The notes: generated by a model from the sequence alone, not told the origin. A stretch of 25,748 bases of DNA from JBAWYM01 sp037143575 (GCA_037143575.1 JBAWYM010000023.1:1-25748); one strand, 5' to 3'; counted from the stretch's first letter, positions 14,820 to 24,160 are shown. Translations and numbers: made by a program.

Positions 14820-15764
14820 ATGGATAATCTTCTCGTAGGCAACTACGGCACTGGCAATCTCGGTGATGAGGCTCTACGGGAGTACTTTCTCACCCAATTT
14901 GCCGATGTGCAGTGGAGAGTGATCGCAGCTCATCCGCTGGGGAAGGAGCTTCCCCGGTTACCCATGGGTATCCGTTCCTTTCTGGGGCTTCGTTGGCTGA
15001 AGACCGTATTCGCTATTCGCTCTGCAGAGAATCTGGTATTCGGTGGTGGAACGCTTTTTACCGATATCGAATCGGTCCGGGCGTGTCTCCTCTGGGGATT
15101 CCATGCGCTGATTGCCCGTGTTTGGAGGACTCCCTACCATCTGGCATTCCAGGGGATAGGCCCATTTCGTACCAGAGCAGGGGAGCGGATCACCCGTTCC
15201 GTTGTCCGGCATGCAGCTTCCATCAGTGTCCGGGATTACGATTCTCTTGCCCGGGTGCAATCGTGGTTAAAGAACAATAAAGTTGTACAAACATTCGATC
15301 CGGTATTTGCTCTCTTATTAGAGGAGAAACCACGAGTGTGTTCACAGAATGTGCTCGTTATTATTCCACGAGAAAACTCCTCTTCGGCGTTTCTGGAGAA
15401 GGCAGTTTCGGTGGTTTCACAACAATCTTGGGCGGAAGTGCTCATCCTTTCTCTCAAGCCTGATGATCGCAGCGAACAGGGGGTCATTCGAAAGTTGCGA
15501 AGCTTGATAGGAGAGCGAGGAATTGTTCTCCCCATCCGGACTCTCCAAGACCTCAGGACTGCAGTCTCCCGGGGTTCATTCGTTCTGTCCCAGCGTTATC
15601 ACGGAGCTCTGGCAGCATTAGCTCTCCGCGTTCCCTTCGAGGTAATACCTCAGTCCGATAAGGACAAGCTTTCGCTGCTCCCTTCCTTCGTCGGAAGAGT
15701 GCAGGAGTGTCTGGCGCTCGTTCAAAAGGGTCAGGAGGCACTTTCGCAGCGTCTTCGCAGTTGA
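14820..15764 (+). CDS. Polysaccharide pyruvyl transferase family protein (CsaB-like)
   Basis: A 314-residue protein with the polysaccharide pyruvyl transferase fold. These enzymes add ketal-linked pyruvate from PEP to cell-wall or surface glycans; CsaB prepares wall polymers that anchor SLH-domain S-layer proteins. Signatures are VGNYGTGNLGDEALREY at the N-terminus, FGGGTLFTD, FQGIGPF, ISVRDYDSL and the C-terminal LSQRYHGALAALALRVPF. The ATG at 14820 is chosen because the family motif starts within eight residues of it; an in-frame TTG at 14775 would add an unlikely 15-residue leader. No Shine-Dalgarno sequence or clear promoter is visible. Downstream is the promoter of the three-gene unknown operon. 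Substrate inferred only. Confidence 0.87.
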   Translation: MDNLLVGNYGTGNLGDEALREYFLTQFADVQWRVIAAHPLGKELPRLPMGIRSFLGLRWLKTVFAIRSAENLVFGGGTLFTDIESVRACLLWGFHALIARVWRTPYHLAFQGIGPFRTRAGERITRSVVRHAASISVRDYDSLARVQSWLKNNKVVQTFDPVFALLLEEKPRVCSQNVLVIIPRENSSSAFLEKAVSVVSQQSWAEVLILSLKPDDRSEQGVIRKLRSLIGERGIVLPIRTLQDLRTAVSRGSFVLSQRYHGALAALALRVPFEVIPQSDKDKLSLLPSFVGRVQECLALVQKGQEALSQRLRS

Positions 15765-15786
15765 AATTCCGTGCAGAAAGTTGTTA

Positions 15787-15815
15787 TTGCTCAAAATGGC
15801 GAGGAATTGTATAAT
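15787..15815 (+). promoter_or_regulatory. Promoter of the three-gene unknown operon
   Basis: TTGCTC (15787-15792), exactly 17 bases, perfect TATAAT (15810-15815), then eight bases to ATG 15824. The in-frame TTG at 15815 overlaps the -10 and is not the real start. This predicts a leaderless message. Confidence 0.75.
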
Positions 15816-15823
15816 TGATCACC

Positions 15824-16231
15824 ATGAACAGCCTCTATCTTACCACGGCAGAACAGACCCTATTCCTCGCTTTACCTCAGAAGATCCAGGAGGGGTGGAA
15901 GGTGGAAGCGGAGAATATTTCCTATGAGGAGAGTGAAGCGAAGCAGCGTGTGCGTTGTAAATTCATGAAGCTCTCACCGAAGATTCAGAAAAGCATGTCC
16001 TCTGTCGCCAGTGCGGTCTCTCCGGAGGGAATGGAGAAGTGGGTTGCGTCGCTCGATCTGCAGAGTCTTACCGATGATGATATCCGTGAATTGTTCTATG
16101 CGCTCGGCCCTGTGTCGATTGGCAGAATTCTCGAACGGACGATTCCCTTGGTTCAATCCGATACAGATCTCGAAGCTGTTGCAGCCATTGCGGTCCTCCG
16201 CCATGTCATTTTTACCCCGCTCAAGAAATGA
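15824..16231 (+). CDS. Unknown 135-residue protein, first gene of operon
   Basis: A soluble, mostly helical acidic/basic protein that I do not recognise. The segment SLTDDDIRELFYALGPVSIGRILER (broken here for description, around residues 79-103) looks like a helical bundle, and the C-terminus (DLEAVAAIAVLRHVIF) is a hydrophobic helix ending TPLKK. There is no signal peptide. The ATG at 15824 follows a strong promoter by eight bases. Its TGA overlaps the ATG of the next gene (ATGA at 16228-16231), so translation of the two is probably coupled. It resembles in style, though not demonstrably in sequence, the helical 232-residue protein at 24324-25022. Confidence 0.75.
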   Translation: MNSLYLTTAEQTLFLALPQKIQEGWKVEAENISYEESEAKQRVRCKFMKLSPKIQKSMSSVASAVSPEGMEKWVASLDLQSLTDDDIRELFYALGPVSIGRILERTIPLVQSDTDLEAVAAIAVLRHVIFTPLKK

Positions 16232-16262
16232 CCCCACTTACTTCTACTCAAGAAATGGCCCC
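16220..16262 (+). repeat. 27-bp-period duplication spanning a stop/start overlap
   Basis: CTCAAGAAATGACCCC (16220-16235) recurs as CTCAAGAAATGGCCCC (16247-16262), 15 of 16 identical and exactly 27 bases apart. The duplication carries a second in-frame ATG (16255), so the downstream gene has two possible start codons in the same local context. Confidence 0.75.
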
Positions 16263-17169
16263 CCGAGCTGACGACCAGAGGAAGAATGGCCGAGCAGGGA
16301 CTTCTGAAGTTCCTGAACAATTTGATGGGAAGTTGGATCAAATTGCTCAGCTCCTCGATGGCGGAAGGGAGAATGATGCTGCGGAGAGAGCGCGTTTGGC
16401 AGTATCGCTCACAAATACCAAGGATCGCGAGATACTTGCTTCTTCTATCGCCGATCGTCTCATTGAACTGAAGGACCAATTGGAGCGCAATGCGGTCTAC
16501 CACCACGACTTCTTTGAGGTACAACCCGGCGAAGATCTTTTGACTCACATCCGTACAGTCGTCGATGAGCGTATCGGTCGGCAGATTCTCAATGAGGCTA
16601 ACCGCGGTACGTTTGCCAGTTCCCTTGCGGAAGCCATAGCGCATGATCCAGAGGCTCTCACCAAGATCCAGCAGTACTACCCTGATTTTACTTGGGATCC
16701 CAAGCAGGGAGACGAGGCTTTGGTGCATGCTTTGGAGCAGCGCTTCGTGAAAGATTTCTCCGATCAGGCTGAGGCACTGAAGAAGGAACTGGAGCTCGAG
16801 GCGGAGGTTGCTCTGGAAAAGAGCGATGTTCTCGAGCGGGTGAAGGACAAGAAGGGCATGTTCACCTGGGCTACGGAGAAAGTGAAGGCCATCTGGGCCA
16901 AGAAGTCCGTGCGCGTTGCGACGTATGTCGTCGTCGGAGTCGCTGCGACATTGCTGATTGCCTGGGGAGCAAGTTACCTCCTGGCATATTTGCAGGGATT
17001 GCATGCCGCTGCGCTTGAAGGCACGGCCGCGGCCATCGAAGGTGCTACGGAAGCGGGCGGAGCTCTTGCTCCAGTTTCTGGGCTTGAAGGTGCGGGGAGT
17101 GTCATCACTGGAGGTCTCCCCAGTGCTCCTCCTATCCCGAATATCTGGATTGGTGAGCCGGTCCTCTAA
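16228..17169 (+). CDS. Unknown single-pass membrane protein, second gene of operon
   Basis: A 313-residue protein with no family that I recognise. Residues 1-225 are hydrophilic and helical, rich in E, D, K and Q, including a likely coiled coil at about 180-215 (EALKKELELEAEVALEK). One membrane helix spans about 231-255 (VATYVVVGVAATLLIAWG). The last 55 residues are A/G/P-rich and low complexity. No N-terminal signal is visible, so the N-terminal domain is probably cytoplasmic. ATG 16228 overlaps the upstream stop; ATG 16255, inside the 27-base duplication, is an alternative. The giant gene starts 30 bases downstream. It may anchor that protein at the membrane, which is inference from order only. 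Confidence 0.75.
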   Translation: MTPLTSTQEMAPRADDQRKNGRAGTSEVPEQFDGKLDQIAQLLDGGRENDAAERARLAVSLTNTKDREILASSIADRLIELKDQLERNAVYHHDFFEVQPGEDLLTHIRTVVDERIGRQILNEANRGTFASSLAEAIAHDPEALTKIQQYYPDFTWDPKQGDEALVHALEQRFVKDFSDQAEALKKELELEAEVALEKSDVLERVKDKKGMFTWATEKVKAIWAKKSVRVATYVVVGVAATLLIAWGASYLLAYLQGLHAAALEGTAAAIEGATEAGGALAPVSGLEGAGSVITGGLPSAPPIPNIWIGEPVL

Positions 17170-17199
17170 AACAGTTTTCGGTAAAAACACATATCACCA

Positions 17200-20100
17200 T
17201 TGGAATCCCTCCATCCCCTTGTCGGCGTTGATGGCCAAGCTCTGGAAGCTCGTCCTGAGCCCAAGCCCGGAACTCCCGAGTGGGAGATGCTGGACCGTGT
17301 TCGGAAGTTAGAAGCAAAGTCCGGTATTATTGGCTCTGAGCTTCTCATGGAAACGCTGAAGCGTGGTCCTTCGGGAGAGCTTCGGCTATCCAATTCTCGC
17401 GATAAGCCGCAAGTCCGGTCCGGAGTGTATGAGCCCGGTTACAAGGAAACGAAGTACCTCTCGATCCAGCAGGAGGGATTGGAAGTGCTCGCAAAGATGT
17501 ACGAGTTTGCCAAGAGTCAGAAGAAGGAGTTCATCAAGGCGCATCAGCAGTACCAGCTCAATGTCGCAAAGGAAATCATCGGACGACAGCAGTTGTATTC
17601 GATGGTAAATGCTGAGAGGAATACGGTGCCAGAGAGGGTGATGCTTCAGAAGGAATGGACGCCCGCAGCTGCTGAGGAAGATCTGCGTACGGCGGTGGCG
17701 CTGTACGAAGAGGGGAAAATTCATCAGATTTGTCAGGCCGAAAAAGATATTGCCTATTACTGGGCAGCTCATCCGGATCTCCGGAAGCGACTCGCGACGA
17801 CCTGCAAAGACCGGTATGACGAGATTCTCCGTGATGAGGCTCGGATGGCGGAAATGCACAAGGAACTCGATCGCATCATCACTGCCACGACCGCTGTGTC
17901 AGAAATCTGGTCATTCCAGACGATGCTGGATGAAGATAAGGTTGCCAATCTTCTTCGAATGGTTCCCACTGACGTCGAACAGAGAACGGTGAAGGAAAAA
18001 ATAAAGGAAGTAATAGTGGAGAGACCGATTACTCTTACAGATCTGCTCAAAGATCAGCGGCCTGGAGATGCCGTTCTTGCGGTGGCGCGTGCTGTTCCGG
18101 CTGAACTAAGGGCGATTCCCTTCACGCAACTGCGGCAGAGTTTCCGGACGGTTCCCATGATGACGCAGGATTCCGGGATTCCACTCACCACTCAAGAGCT
18201 GCAGATGTATGTCCAGATCCTGCGGGATTATGCCGTGGAGACCAACATACTGGAGCCGAAGAATCGTAATGCTACCGCGGCAGAATTTGCTTCCCTGAAT
18301 GATGCGTTGGAAGAGCGGAAACGTGAGGTGATGCGTGTCGGCGAAGAATGGCAATATCCATCCGGGAAGTCTGGTTCGCAGAAAACACAGCTCGCATCGC
18401 GTCTTTATGAGAAAGTCGTCTCAGCGCACGTCGAAGTGTCGCTCCAGGAGGTGCTGAAGAACGGCAATGACCTGAGCCAGACGGAGATCCTCCAGTCTCT
18501 GAAGTCCGGGGTTGCTGCAGAGGCTAGGAATCAAAGTGGGAATGCGCAATTCTCCGGGAAGATGTACGAGTTGATGCTTAGGCGCATGCACTTCGGAGCG
18601 GGGACGCGCCCGGGTGGAACGCTCACAGAACCGAGTGCACGCGAACTCCAGGCTGCGAAAGCGCTCATAATCCCTGAGCCGCTCAGGTCGCAGGTCCTCA
18701 TGGAGTTCGACCGGTATGGTGTCGGTTTCGAGGAATACATGAAAGCGCTTGGGCAAGTTACCGATGAACAGCGATCCCTCAAGGTGCGTCTGCGGGAGGG
18801 AACATTGGCGGTGATTGATTCCGTTCTCGATGTCATTGATCAGTACCTCACTCCTCGCAAATTCGAAGATGCCGCATGGTTCGTTCCGAGGACGGTGTCA
18901 CAGCTGACACGCGGGACGCTCAACGGGGAAGCAGTGGTGCGCGACGTGGCGAAGTATGGCTTTGATGCAAAGTGGCCGGATGCGACGAGGCAGGAGAATT
19001 TGCAGCGACTGAAGGAACGTCTGGAGGAGGAGAAGAAGCTGATCATTCGTACTGTCGAAAACTTCAATACGACACCGGAAGTGGAGCAGGTAACCAAGGA
19101 TGTGAAGAATTTGCGAAGCCTTCATGCTATCGCCACCCCGCTGGAGCAGAAAAACAGAGATGCGGCCTACGCGAGCCTTTCTGCAGCTCTCAATAAGGAC
19201 CCTCAGGATCCCGTTGAAATCCAGAAGCGTACAGAAGAACACCGGCTGGCGTGGGATGCGATGGGTGCCCGGCCGGAAGCTATGGCACTGGTCGGCGGTG
19301 ATCCGATCCTGCCGAGGGGGGAGGTGGATGTCTCTGTGCTATCCAAATCTTATATTACCGCGAAGGAGCGTATCGAAGTGCTGGAACGTACAGCCCAGGC
19401 GAATGGCCCTCAGGCTGAGAAGGCTACCCGGGAACTTCCTGCAGCACAGGAGGAACTTCGTCATGTGCAGTTCTCGATCCAGGGAGCGTATGAGAAGATT
19501 CTCTTTCAGATGAATGCCGAGCACATTCCTGCACTCGAGAAGAAGACGGAACAGCTCTTCATGACGCTTCTCGACAAATTCGATCACCATGCAGCGGAAT
19601 ATGCACGCTATGATTACCTCAAGTACGTTCCCTTGTCGGTTATCTTCGGGATACTGACGACAATCGGGGAATTATACTATGCCGCAGGGTGGGTGCCGAG
19701 TCCGATCCCCACGCTGCCCGGTGCGCGAATATTCCGGAAGACTGTGAATTACGTTCCGAGAAAGGCTCTCACTGGTGGGGCAAGAATCATCGAAAAGCAA
19801 GTTGCCAAGCGGTTTGCACGTACTTCACCTGTTCCCGGATCTGCTGCGGAGGTTGCGAAAGTTCCGTTAAAAGACGTCCCAGTTGTTCCTGAAAAACCTC
19901 AGCCTTTGCCAAGGAGTTTTGCTGAAGCGAGGGCGAATACCGAGAAGGCACTTGAGGAAGGTGTTCGCATGCTTAATGAGCCGGCTGTGCATGTTTCACC
20001 AGTTACCATTGAAGAAGTCGCAGTTCCCGTACCCAAAAGACAAGTTCCCGCCGGTATTGGAGCATTTGAGTTCGGTGCTGCAAAGGCAGTAGAAGAAACT

Positions 20101-21618
20101 GCTGTCACCGGTGCGGGAAAGGGAGTTTCAGCCGGACGTCTCATCAATGGTGCCGGTACTGCTGCCGTGGCTCTCGATGCTGTTGCTCAGGGTGCCAATT
20201 GGTATCAGACGCATCAGCAGAGACGTGCAGCCGAAGAAAGAGGAGAGGGCGATACGGCAGCCATTCTTCTCAGTAAGGAAGGATCGATCGCAGTAAGCGC
20301 TCCCCTTAGCGTGGAAGTCGGCGCTCTCACACTTTTGGAAAGTGCCTCCTATATGGCAGTTCCTGCAGGCGTGATCATAGGATTGGGCATGTTCTCCAGT
20401 GATTCTCTGTATCAGCTTGCGCTTGATCTCAATCAGTCGCAGTTGGCTAAGGGGGTTCTTCGTCCTTCATCGAAATTGCTTCGCGAAACCCAAGCTCTCG
20501 GTGGTGGCTGGAAGCTACGAGATTGGTTTACCGGAGCTGAGACACGCAGGAATCAGCGTGAGACTGATCTGCAGGCATACATTCTGAAGCATCTTTCCAT
20601 CAAGCCTACGCCCAAAGATGTGTCTGAAGCGCAGTCCTGGTATACAGGACTCAGCAATGAAGCCAGAGAGGCGCAATTGTCTGCGTACAAGAAAAGAGAA
20701 GTAGCCAAAACGGGACAATTGCCTACAGATGAAGGAGCCGAGAATGCCGTGATCGTGCAGCATCTGTTCGACGCCACGCTGCGTCCTCACATCACCACCG
20801 GATTACTCCGTGCAACGGACTACATCGACTTTGCCACTCGTACGCGGAGGAATCCTCAGGAGAAAACCTTCGATCTTCCTGATGAGTGGCGAGCAAGCCT
20901 TCTCTCCCGCTCTCAAGCCGTTGCCACGATGTACGCACTGCGCAGTCAGCTCATGGAGCAGAATGAGAATACGGTTCTCCGCTATTCCCCACGGCCGGGC
21001 ACAGAAGAAACACTAGATCTCTCCAAGATTCCCGAGAAGCTTCCGACCCAGCGTACGGTTTTCGCTGAGAAGGATATGGCATCCTTTGATGAGGCGGTGA
21101 GTCGATTCCAAGATTTCCAGCTTTGGAAGATATGGTATGAGAAAGCGGAGAACGTTCGACCGTCTCTGATACAAATGCTCGCCCCCGCCATTGCTTTGGC
21201 TGAGGCGGAAGTTGCACATATTTCCAGCGAGCACGACCGAGAAGCCACACTCTGGGATTTGCGTGGAATCGTTCTGGAATCGACAGAACGCCTGATTTCC
21301 CTCCTACATGATCCTCTCGTGACGGATCTTTCGAAAATCCGTCAGGAATTCGATTCAGAACAGACGAGGATTGCCGCGCTGAAGTGGTACCAGATCAGTG
21401 CGCAGTCGGAAGTGACCGATCCTTCTTCGCTACGCTTCAATGCCCTTCGTGCAGCTCTCCATCCTCCGCTGACTGGCAATAACTATCAGGCACCGTTCAA
21501 CGGTTCCACAGGACTTCAGTGGGAGGCGAAGATTGCGGCGGAGAAGAAGCCGCTCATGGAAGCGAAGATCGGAGGAGTATCTCTGAAGGATTGTGTGCGG
21601 GTGCTCATCGATCGTTGA
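17200..21618 (+). CDS. Giant unknown protein, third gene of operon
   Basis: A 1472-residue protein that I cannot assign. It is dominated by long charged helices, with likely coiled coils at about 610-660 (RLKERLEEEKKLIIRTVENF) and 735-800. A hydrophobic segment at about 809-832 (VPLSVIFGILTTIGELYYAAGW) and a weaker one at about 1041-1067 may cross or enter the membrane. Between them is a P/V/K-rich linker (about 880-960). I see no P-loop, protease triad, nuclease or glycan-binding motif. The TTG at 17200 is the best start, because the next in-frame methionine is near 17287; there is no Shine-Dalgarno sequence. It ends in DCVRVLIDR and is followed by a hairpin and then lepA. A structural, envelope-associated role is inference from architecture. 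Confidence 0.75.
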   Translation: MESLHPLVGVDGQALEARPEPKPGTPEWEMLDRVRKLEAKSGIIGSELLMETLKRGPSGELRLSNSRDKPQVRSGVYEPGYKETKYLSIQQEGLEVLAKMYEFAKSQKKEFIKAHQQYQLNVAKEIIGRQQLYSMVNAERNTVPERVMLQKEWTPAAAEEDLRTAVALYEEGKIHQICQAEKDIAYYWAAHPDLRKRLATTCKDRYDEILRDEARMAEMHKELDRIITATTAVSEIWSFQTMLDEDKVANLLRMVPTDVEQRTVKEKIKEVIVERPITLTDLLKDQRPGDAVLAVARAVPAELRAIPFTQLRQSFRTVPMMTQDSGIPLTTQELQMYVQILRDYAVETNILEPKNRNATAAEFASLNDALEERKREVMRVGEEWQYPSGKSGSQKTQLASRLYEKVVSAHVEVSLQEVLKNGNDLSQTEILQSLKSGVAAEARNQSGNAQFSGKMYELMLRRMHFGAGTRPGGTLTEPSARELQAAKALIIPEPLRSQVLMEFDRYGVGFEEYMKALGQVTDEQRSLKVRLREGTLAVIDSVLDVIDQYLTPRKFEDAAWFVPRTVSQLTRGTLNGEAVVRDVAKYGFDAKWPDATRQENLQRLKERLEEEKKLIIRTVENFNTTPEVEQVTKDVKNLRSLHAIATPLEQKNRDAAYASLSAALNKDPQDPVEIQKRTEEHRLAWDAMGARPEAMALVGGDPILPRGEVDVSVLSKSYITAKERIEVLERTAQANGPQAEKATRELPAAQEELRHVQFSIQGAYEKILFQMNAEHIPALEKKTEQLFMTLLDKFDHHAAEYARYDYLKYVPLSVIFGILTTIGELYYAAGWVPSPIPTLPGARIFRKTVNYVPRKALTGGARIIEKQVAKRFARTSPVPGSAAEVAKVPLKDVPVVPEKPQPLPRSFAEARANTEKALEEGVRMLNEPAVHVSPVTIEEVAVPVPKRQVPAGIGAFEFGAAKAVEETAVTGAGKGVSAGRLINGAGTAAVALDAVAQGANWYQTHQQRRAAEERGEGDTAAILLSKEGSIAVSAPLSVEVGALTLLESASYMAVPAGVIIGLGMFSSDSLYQLALDLNQSQLAKGVLRPSSKLLRETQALGGGWKLRDWFTGAETRRNQRETDLQAYILKHLSIKPTPKDVSEAQSWYTGLSNEAREAQLSAYKKREVAKTGQLPTDEGAENAVIVQHLFDATLRPHITTGLLRATDYIDFATRTRRNPQEKTFDLPDEWRASLLSRSQAVATMYALRSQLMEQNENTVLRYSPRPGTEETLDLSKIPEKLPTQRTVFAEKDMASFDEAVSRFQDFQLWKIWYEKAENVRPSLIQMLAPAIALAEAEVAHISSEHDREATLWDLRGIVLESTERLISLLHDPLVTDLSKIRQEFDSEQTRIAALKWYQISAQSEVTDPSSLRFNALRAALHPPLTGNNYQAPFNGSTGLQWEAKIAAEKKPLMEAKIGGVSLKDCVRVLIDR

Positions 21619-21641
21619 AGAGTGCTCATACCTTCGATTCC

Positions 21642-21658
21642 GCAGCCCGAAGGGCTGC
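21642..21658 (+). terminator. Hairpin after the giant gene, possible terminator
   Basis: GCAGCCC (21642-21648) and GGGCTGC (21652-21658) form a perfect seven-base stem around GAA. It lies 24 bases after the stop. The following sequence has only a delayed ATAATTTT (about 21674-21681) instead of an immediate T tract, so termination strength is uncertain. Confidence 0.5.
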
Positions 21659-21731
21659 TGCTGAGGTTGAAAGATAATTTTCCTTCATCTCTTCTTCGCC
21701 AATGCTCCATCATCGGGTAATGTGATGACAA

Positions 21732-23567
21732 ATGGATATCAGAAATTTCTGCATCATCGCCCATATCGACCACGGCAAGTCCACGCTGGCGGATCGCATG
21801 ATCGAATTTACCGGAACCCTCCAGAAGCGGGAAATGAAGGAGCAGCTCCTGGATATGATGGATCTGGAGCGGGAGCGCGGGATTACGATCAAGCTCACTC
21901 CCGTCCGGATGACCTGGAAAAATATTCAGCTCAACCTCATCGACACGCCCGGGCACACGGATTTCCGCTATGAGGTCAGCCGATCACTCGCTGCGTGTGA
22001 AGGGGCAATTTTGCTCGTGGATGCCTCGCAGGGCATTCAGGCCCAGACGCTCGCAGTCCTCACTATGGCGATGGAGCACGATCTCGTGATCATTCCGGTT
22101 CTCAATAAGATCGATCTTCCGGCAGCCGATCCGGAGCGCGTGAGTGAGGAAGTCGTGAAGTTACTCGGATGTAAGAAAGAGGAGATTCTCCTGATTTCTG
22201 CCAAGGAGGGTAGGGGAGTGCGGGAAGTCCTGGATGCGGTGATCGAGAAGGTCGCGATGCCCAAGAAGATGAAGAATGCAGAATTGCTCGCGGGGAAGGA
22301 ATCGTACAACCGCGCGCTGATCTTTGACGCCGTGATGGATACCTACCGCGGTGCGGTTGCCTACGTTCGTGTCTTCGAGGGGAGATTTGCCAAGGGCGAC
22401 AAGGTGCATTTACTGGGAACCAAGACTCCCGTGGAGATTTTGGATCTGGGGCACTTTGCACCGAAATACGTTTCCGATTCCTGCCTGGAGGAAGGGGAGA
22501 TTGGCTATATCGTGACGGGTTCCAAGGATGTGCTCTCTGTTCGGACAGGTGATACTGTCGCCTCCTCCGCTGATGCCTTGCCCCTGCCGGGATACAAAGA
22601 AGTGCAGCCGATGGTCTTCGCTGGTCTCTATCCATCGAACGCTGACGATTACCCGGATCTGCGCGAAGCTTTGGAGAAGCTCGCGCTCAATGATGCCGCG
22701 CTGAATTTCGAAACGGAACGGAATGCGGCGCTGGGGAATGGCTTCCGATGCGGGTTCCTCGGTCTCCTGCACATGGATATCGTCCAGGAGCGTCTGGAAC
22801 GGGAGCATGACTGTGATCTCATCATCACGGCTCCGAGCGTGCTCTTCGAGGTGAAGCTCGCTGTGCGGAGAGCGGCAGAGGTTGTCCGTTCGAGCCTCCT
22901 CAAGCCGGATGAACCGAACGTTGCGCGCATTTCCAATCCTGCGGATTTCCCAGATCCTTCCACCATCGAAGAAGTGCGCGAACCGTGGGTGAAGCTGGAA
23001 GTGGTCTGTCGTGCCCAGGATGTGGGAGCGGTGATGACACTTGTGGGTGACCGGCGTGGGATCTACCAGTCATTGGAATACCTCGATGCCGATCGTGCAC
23101 TCATGCACTTCGAAATTCCCCTTCAGGCAATCGTCCTTGACTTCTTCGATATCCTGAAATCCTCGACCTCGGGGTATGCTTCCATGAGCTACGAAACCCT
23201 TGGGTACCGGGCAGGAGATCTCGTAAAGCTGCAGATTCTCCTTCTCGGCGAACCCGCGGACGCTTTGAGTTCGATCGTCCATCGCAGCGAAGCGCATGCT
23301 GTGGGAGCGATCGTCTGCAAGAAGCTCAAAGAGGTGATCCCGAAGGAGCAGTTCCCGATCGCTATTCAGGCGGCTATCGGTGCCAAAGTCGTTGCCCGCG
23401 AGACCGTTTCGGCCTTCCGCAAAGACGTGACCGGCTATCTGTATGGAGGAGACGTTACCCGCAAGAACAAGCTCCTGGATAAGCAGAAGAAGGGGAAGAA
23501 GCGGATGAAGCAGATGGGGAGGGTGACATTGACACAAGAAGCATTTTTGAGCGTTCTGAAGCGGTAA
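21732..23567 (+). CDS. lepA: Elongation factor 4 (LepA)
   Basis: A 611-residue translational GTPase that remodels stalled ribosomes and affects 30S assembly and initiation. G motifs: AHIDHGKST (10-18), DTPGH (71-75), NKID (125-128) and SAK (156-158). The LepA-specific switch LERERGITIK is at 45-54. The usual family VDFSYEVSRSL reads TDFRYEVSRSL here. Domain II, the EF-G-like domains (GFRCGFLGLLHMDIVQERLEREH) and the LepA C-terminal domain (GAKVVARETVSAFRKDVTGYLYGGDVTRKNKLL) are all present, so it is full length. ATG 21732 has no Shine-Dalgarno sequence. A weak TTCGCC (21695-21700), 17 bases, TAATGT (21718-21723) ends eight bases before it. Confidence 0.97.
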   Translation: MDIRNFCIIAHIDHGKSTLADRMIEFTGTLQKREMKEQLLDMMDLERERGITIKLTPVRMTWKNIQLNLIDTPGHTDFRYEVSRSLAACEGAILLVDASQGIQAQTLAVLTMAMEHDLVIIPVLNKIDLPAADPERVSEEVVKLLGCKKEEILLISAKEGRGVREVLDAVIEKVAMPKKMKNAELLAGKESYNRALIFDAVMDTYRGAVAYVRVFEGRFAKGDKVHLLGTKTPVEILDLGHFAPKYVSDSCLEEGEIGYIVTGSKDVLSVRTGDTVASSADALPLPGYKEVQPMVFAGLYPSNADDYPDLREALEKLALNDAALNFETERNAALGNGFRCGFLGLLHMDIVQERLEREHDCDLIITAPSVLFEVKLAVRRAAEVVRSSLLKPDEPNVARISNPADFPDPSTIEEVREPWVKLEVVCRAQDVGAVMTLVGDRRGIYQSLEYLDADRALMHFEIPLQAIVLDFFDILKSSTSGYASMSYETLGYRAGDLVKLQILLLGEPADALSSIVHRSEAHAVGAIVCKKLKEVIPKEQFPIAIQAAIGAKVVARETVSAFRKDVTGYLYGGDVTRKNKLLDKQKKGKKRMKQMGRVTLTQEAFLSVLKR

Positions 23568-23631
23568 GTGTGTTGAAAGTTAGAGAGGAAAGGAAAGAGG
23601 TTAGAGAAGCCTGAAAGGTACAATTTTTGAA

Positions 23632-23689
23632 CAGGCACCTGTCCTAAGCTGGTCGAATGGATACGTGCCTGCGAGTAGCACCATGGACA
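23632..23689 (+). repeat. Structured repeat copy 1, upstream of the three-helix gene
   Basis: The block 23637-23660 matches 24169-24192 at 23 of 24 bases, and GTAGCACCA (23675-23683) matches 24196-24204. Possible stems are TGTCC (23640-23644)/GGACA (23685-23689) and CAGGCAC (23632-23638)/GTGCCTG (23665-23671), which are mutually exclusive in part. A TACAAT (23619-23624) just upstream could be a -10. It may be a leader, a small RNA or a dispersed repeat. Confidence 0.55.
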
Positions 23690-23695
23690 TCATTA

Positions 23696-23724
23696 TTGTG
23701 AGATGACATTGAAGAGAATATTCT
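23696..23724 (+). promoter_or_regulatory. Promoter of the three-helix membrane protein
   Basis: -35 TTGTGA (23696-23701), exactly 17 bases, -10 TATTCT (23719-23724), then six bases to ATG 23731. Predicts a leaderless message. Confidence 0.65.
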
Positions 23725-23730
23725 CAGCCT

Positions 23731-24036
23731 ATGAGAAAATATCGTTTCCCAAGTTGGCTCATCGGCGGTCTCATCGGTGTTCTGTATTTTCTGGTGACAT
23801 TCGGTTTCGAATTTGTATTTCTCTGTGATTGGAAGTTTGAATCTATGTGTGGATTTATGGCTGCGATCGCCAATTTGCCTGCGACGATGATCATGAATTA
23901 TTGCATCTCACTCTTCCCGCTGTTACTGGCTCAGGCTAATGGTTTACAGATCCTGTTGATGATGGTACTTGATTTTCTGCTTGGCTCGTTCTTCATTGGT
24001 ATCGTGCTCTTAAGGTGGGTCTTCGGGAGAAAGTAA
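23731..24036 (+). CDS. Small three-helix membrane protein
   Basis: A 101-residue hydrophobic protein with membrane helices at about 9-32, 51-67 and 70-96, a basic start (MRKYRFPSW) and a basic end (RWVFGRK). Cysteines at 32 and 40 flank the first loop. I see no family motif; CrcB-like or holin-like readings are not supported by any signature. It has its own promoter and lies between two copies of a structured repeat, so expression may be tied to those elements. The preceding lepA and the following convergent gene suggest no function. Confidence 0.72.
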   Translation: MRKYRFPSWLIGGLIGVLYFLVTFGFEFVFLCDWKFESMCGFMAAIANLPATMIMNYCISLFPLLLAQANGLQILLMMVLDFLLGSFFIGIVLLRWVFGRK

Positions 24037-24160
24037 TACGGCTTCGCTTTATTAACAGCATTTTTGGGAGATATGCTTCATTACACAATACCGGCGAAGC
24101 TACGCCGATATTTGAGGATAGCTTCTATCAACCATTGATGATGTTTTTATTGCGGAGCCG

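Noticed and set aside
16153..17190. 345-residue open frame antisense to the 313-residue gene
   Set aside because: The plus-strand gene has stop/start coupling, a membrane helix and operon context; the antisense product is rich in R, S and L with no structure.
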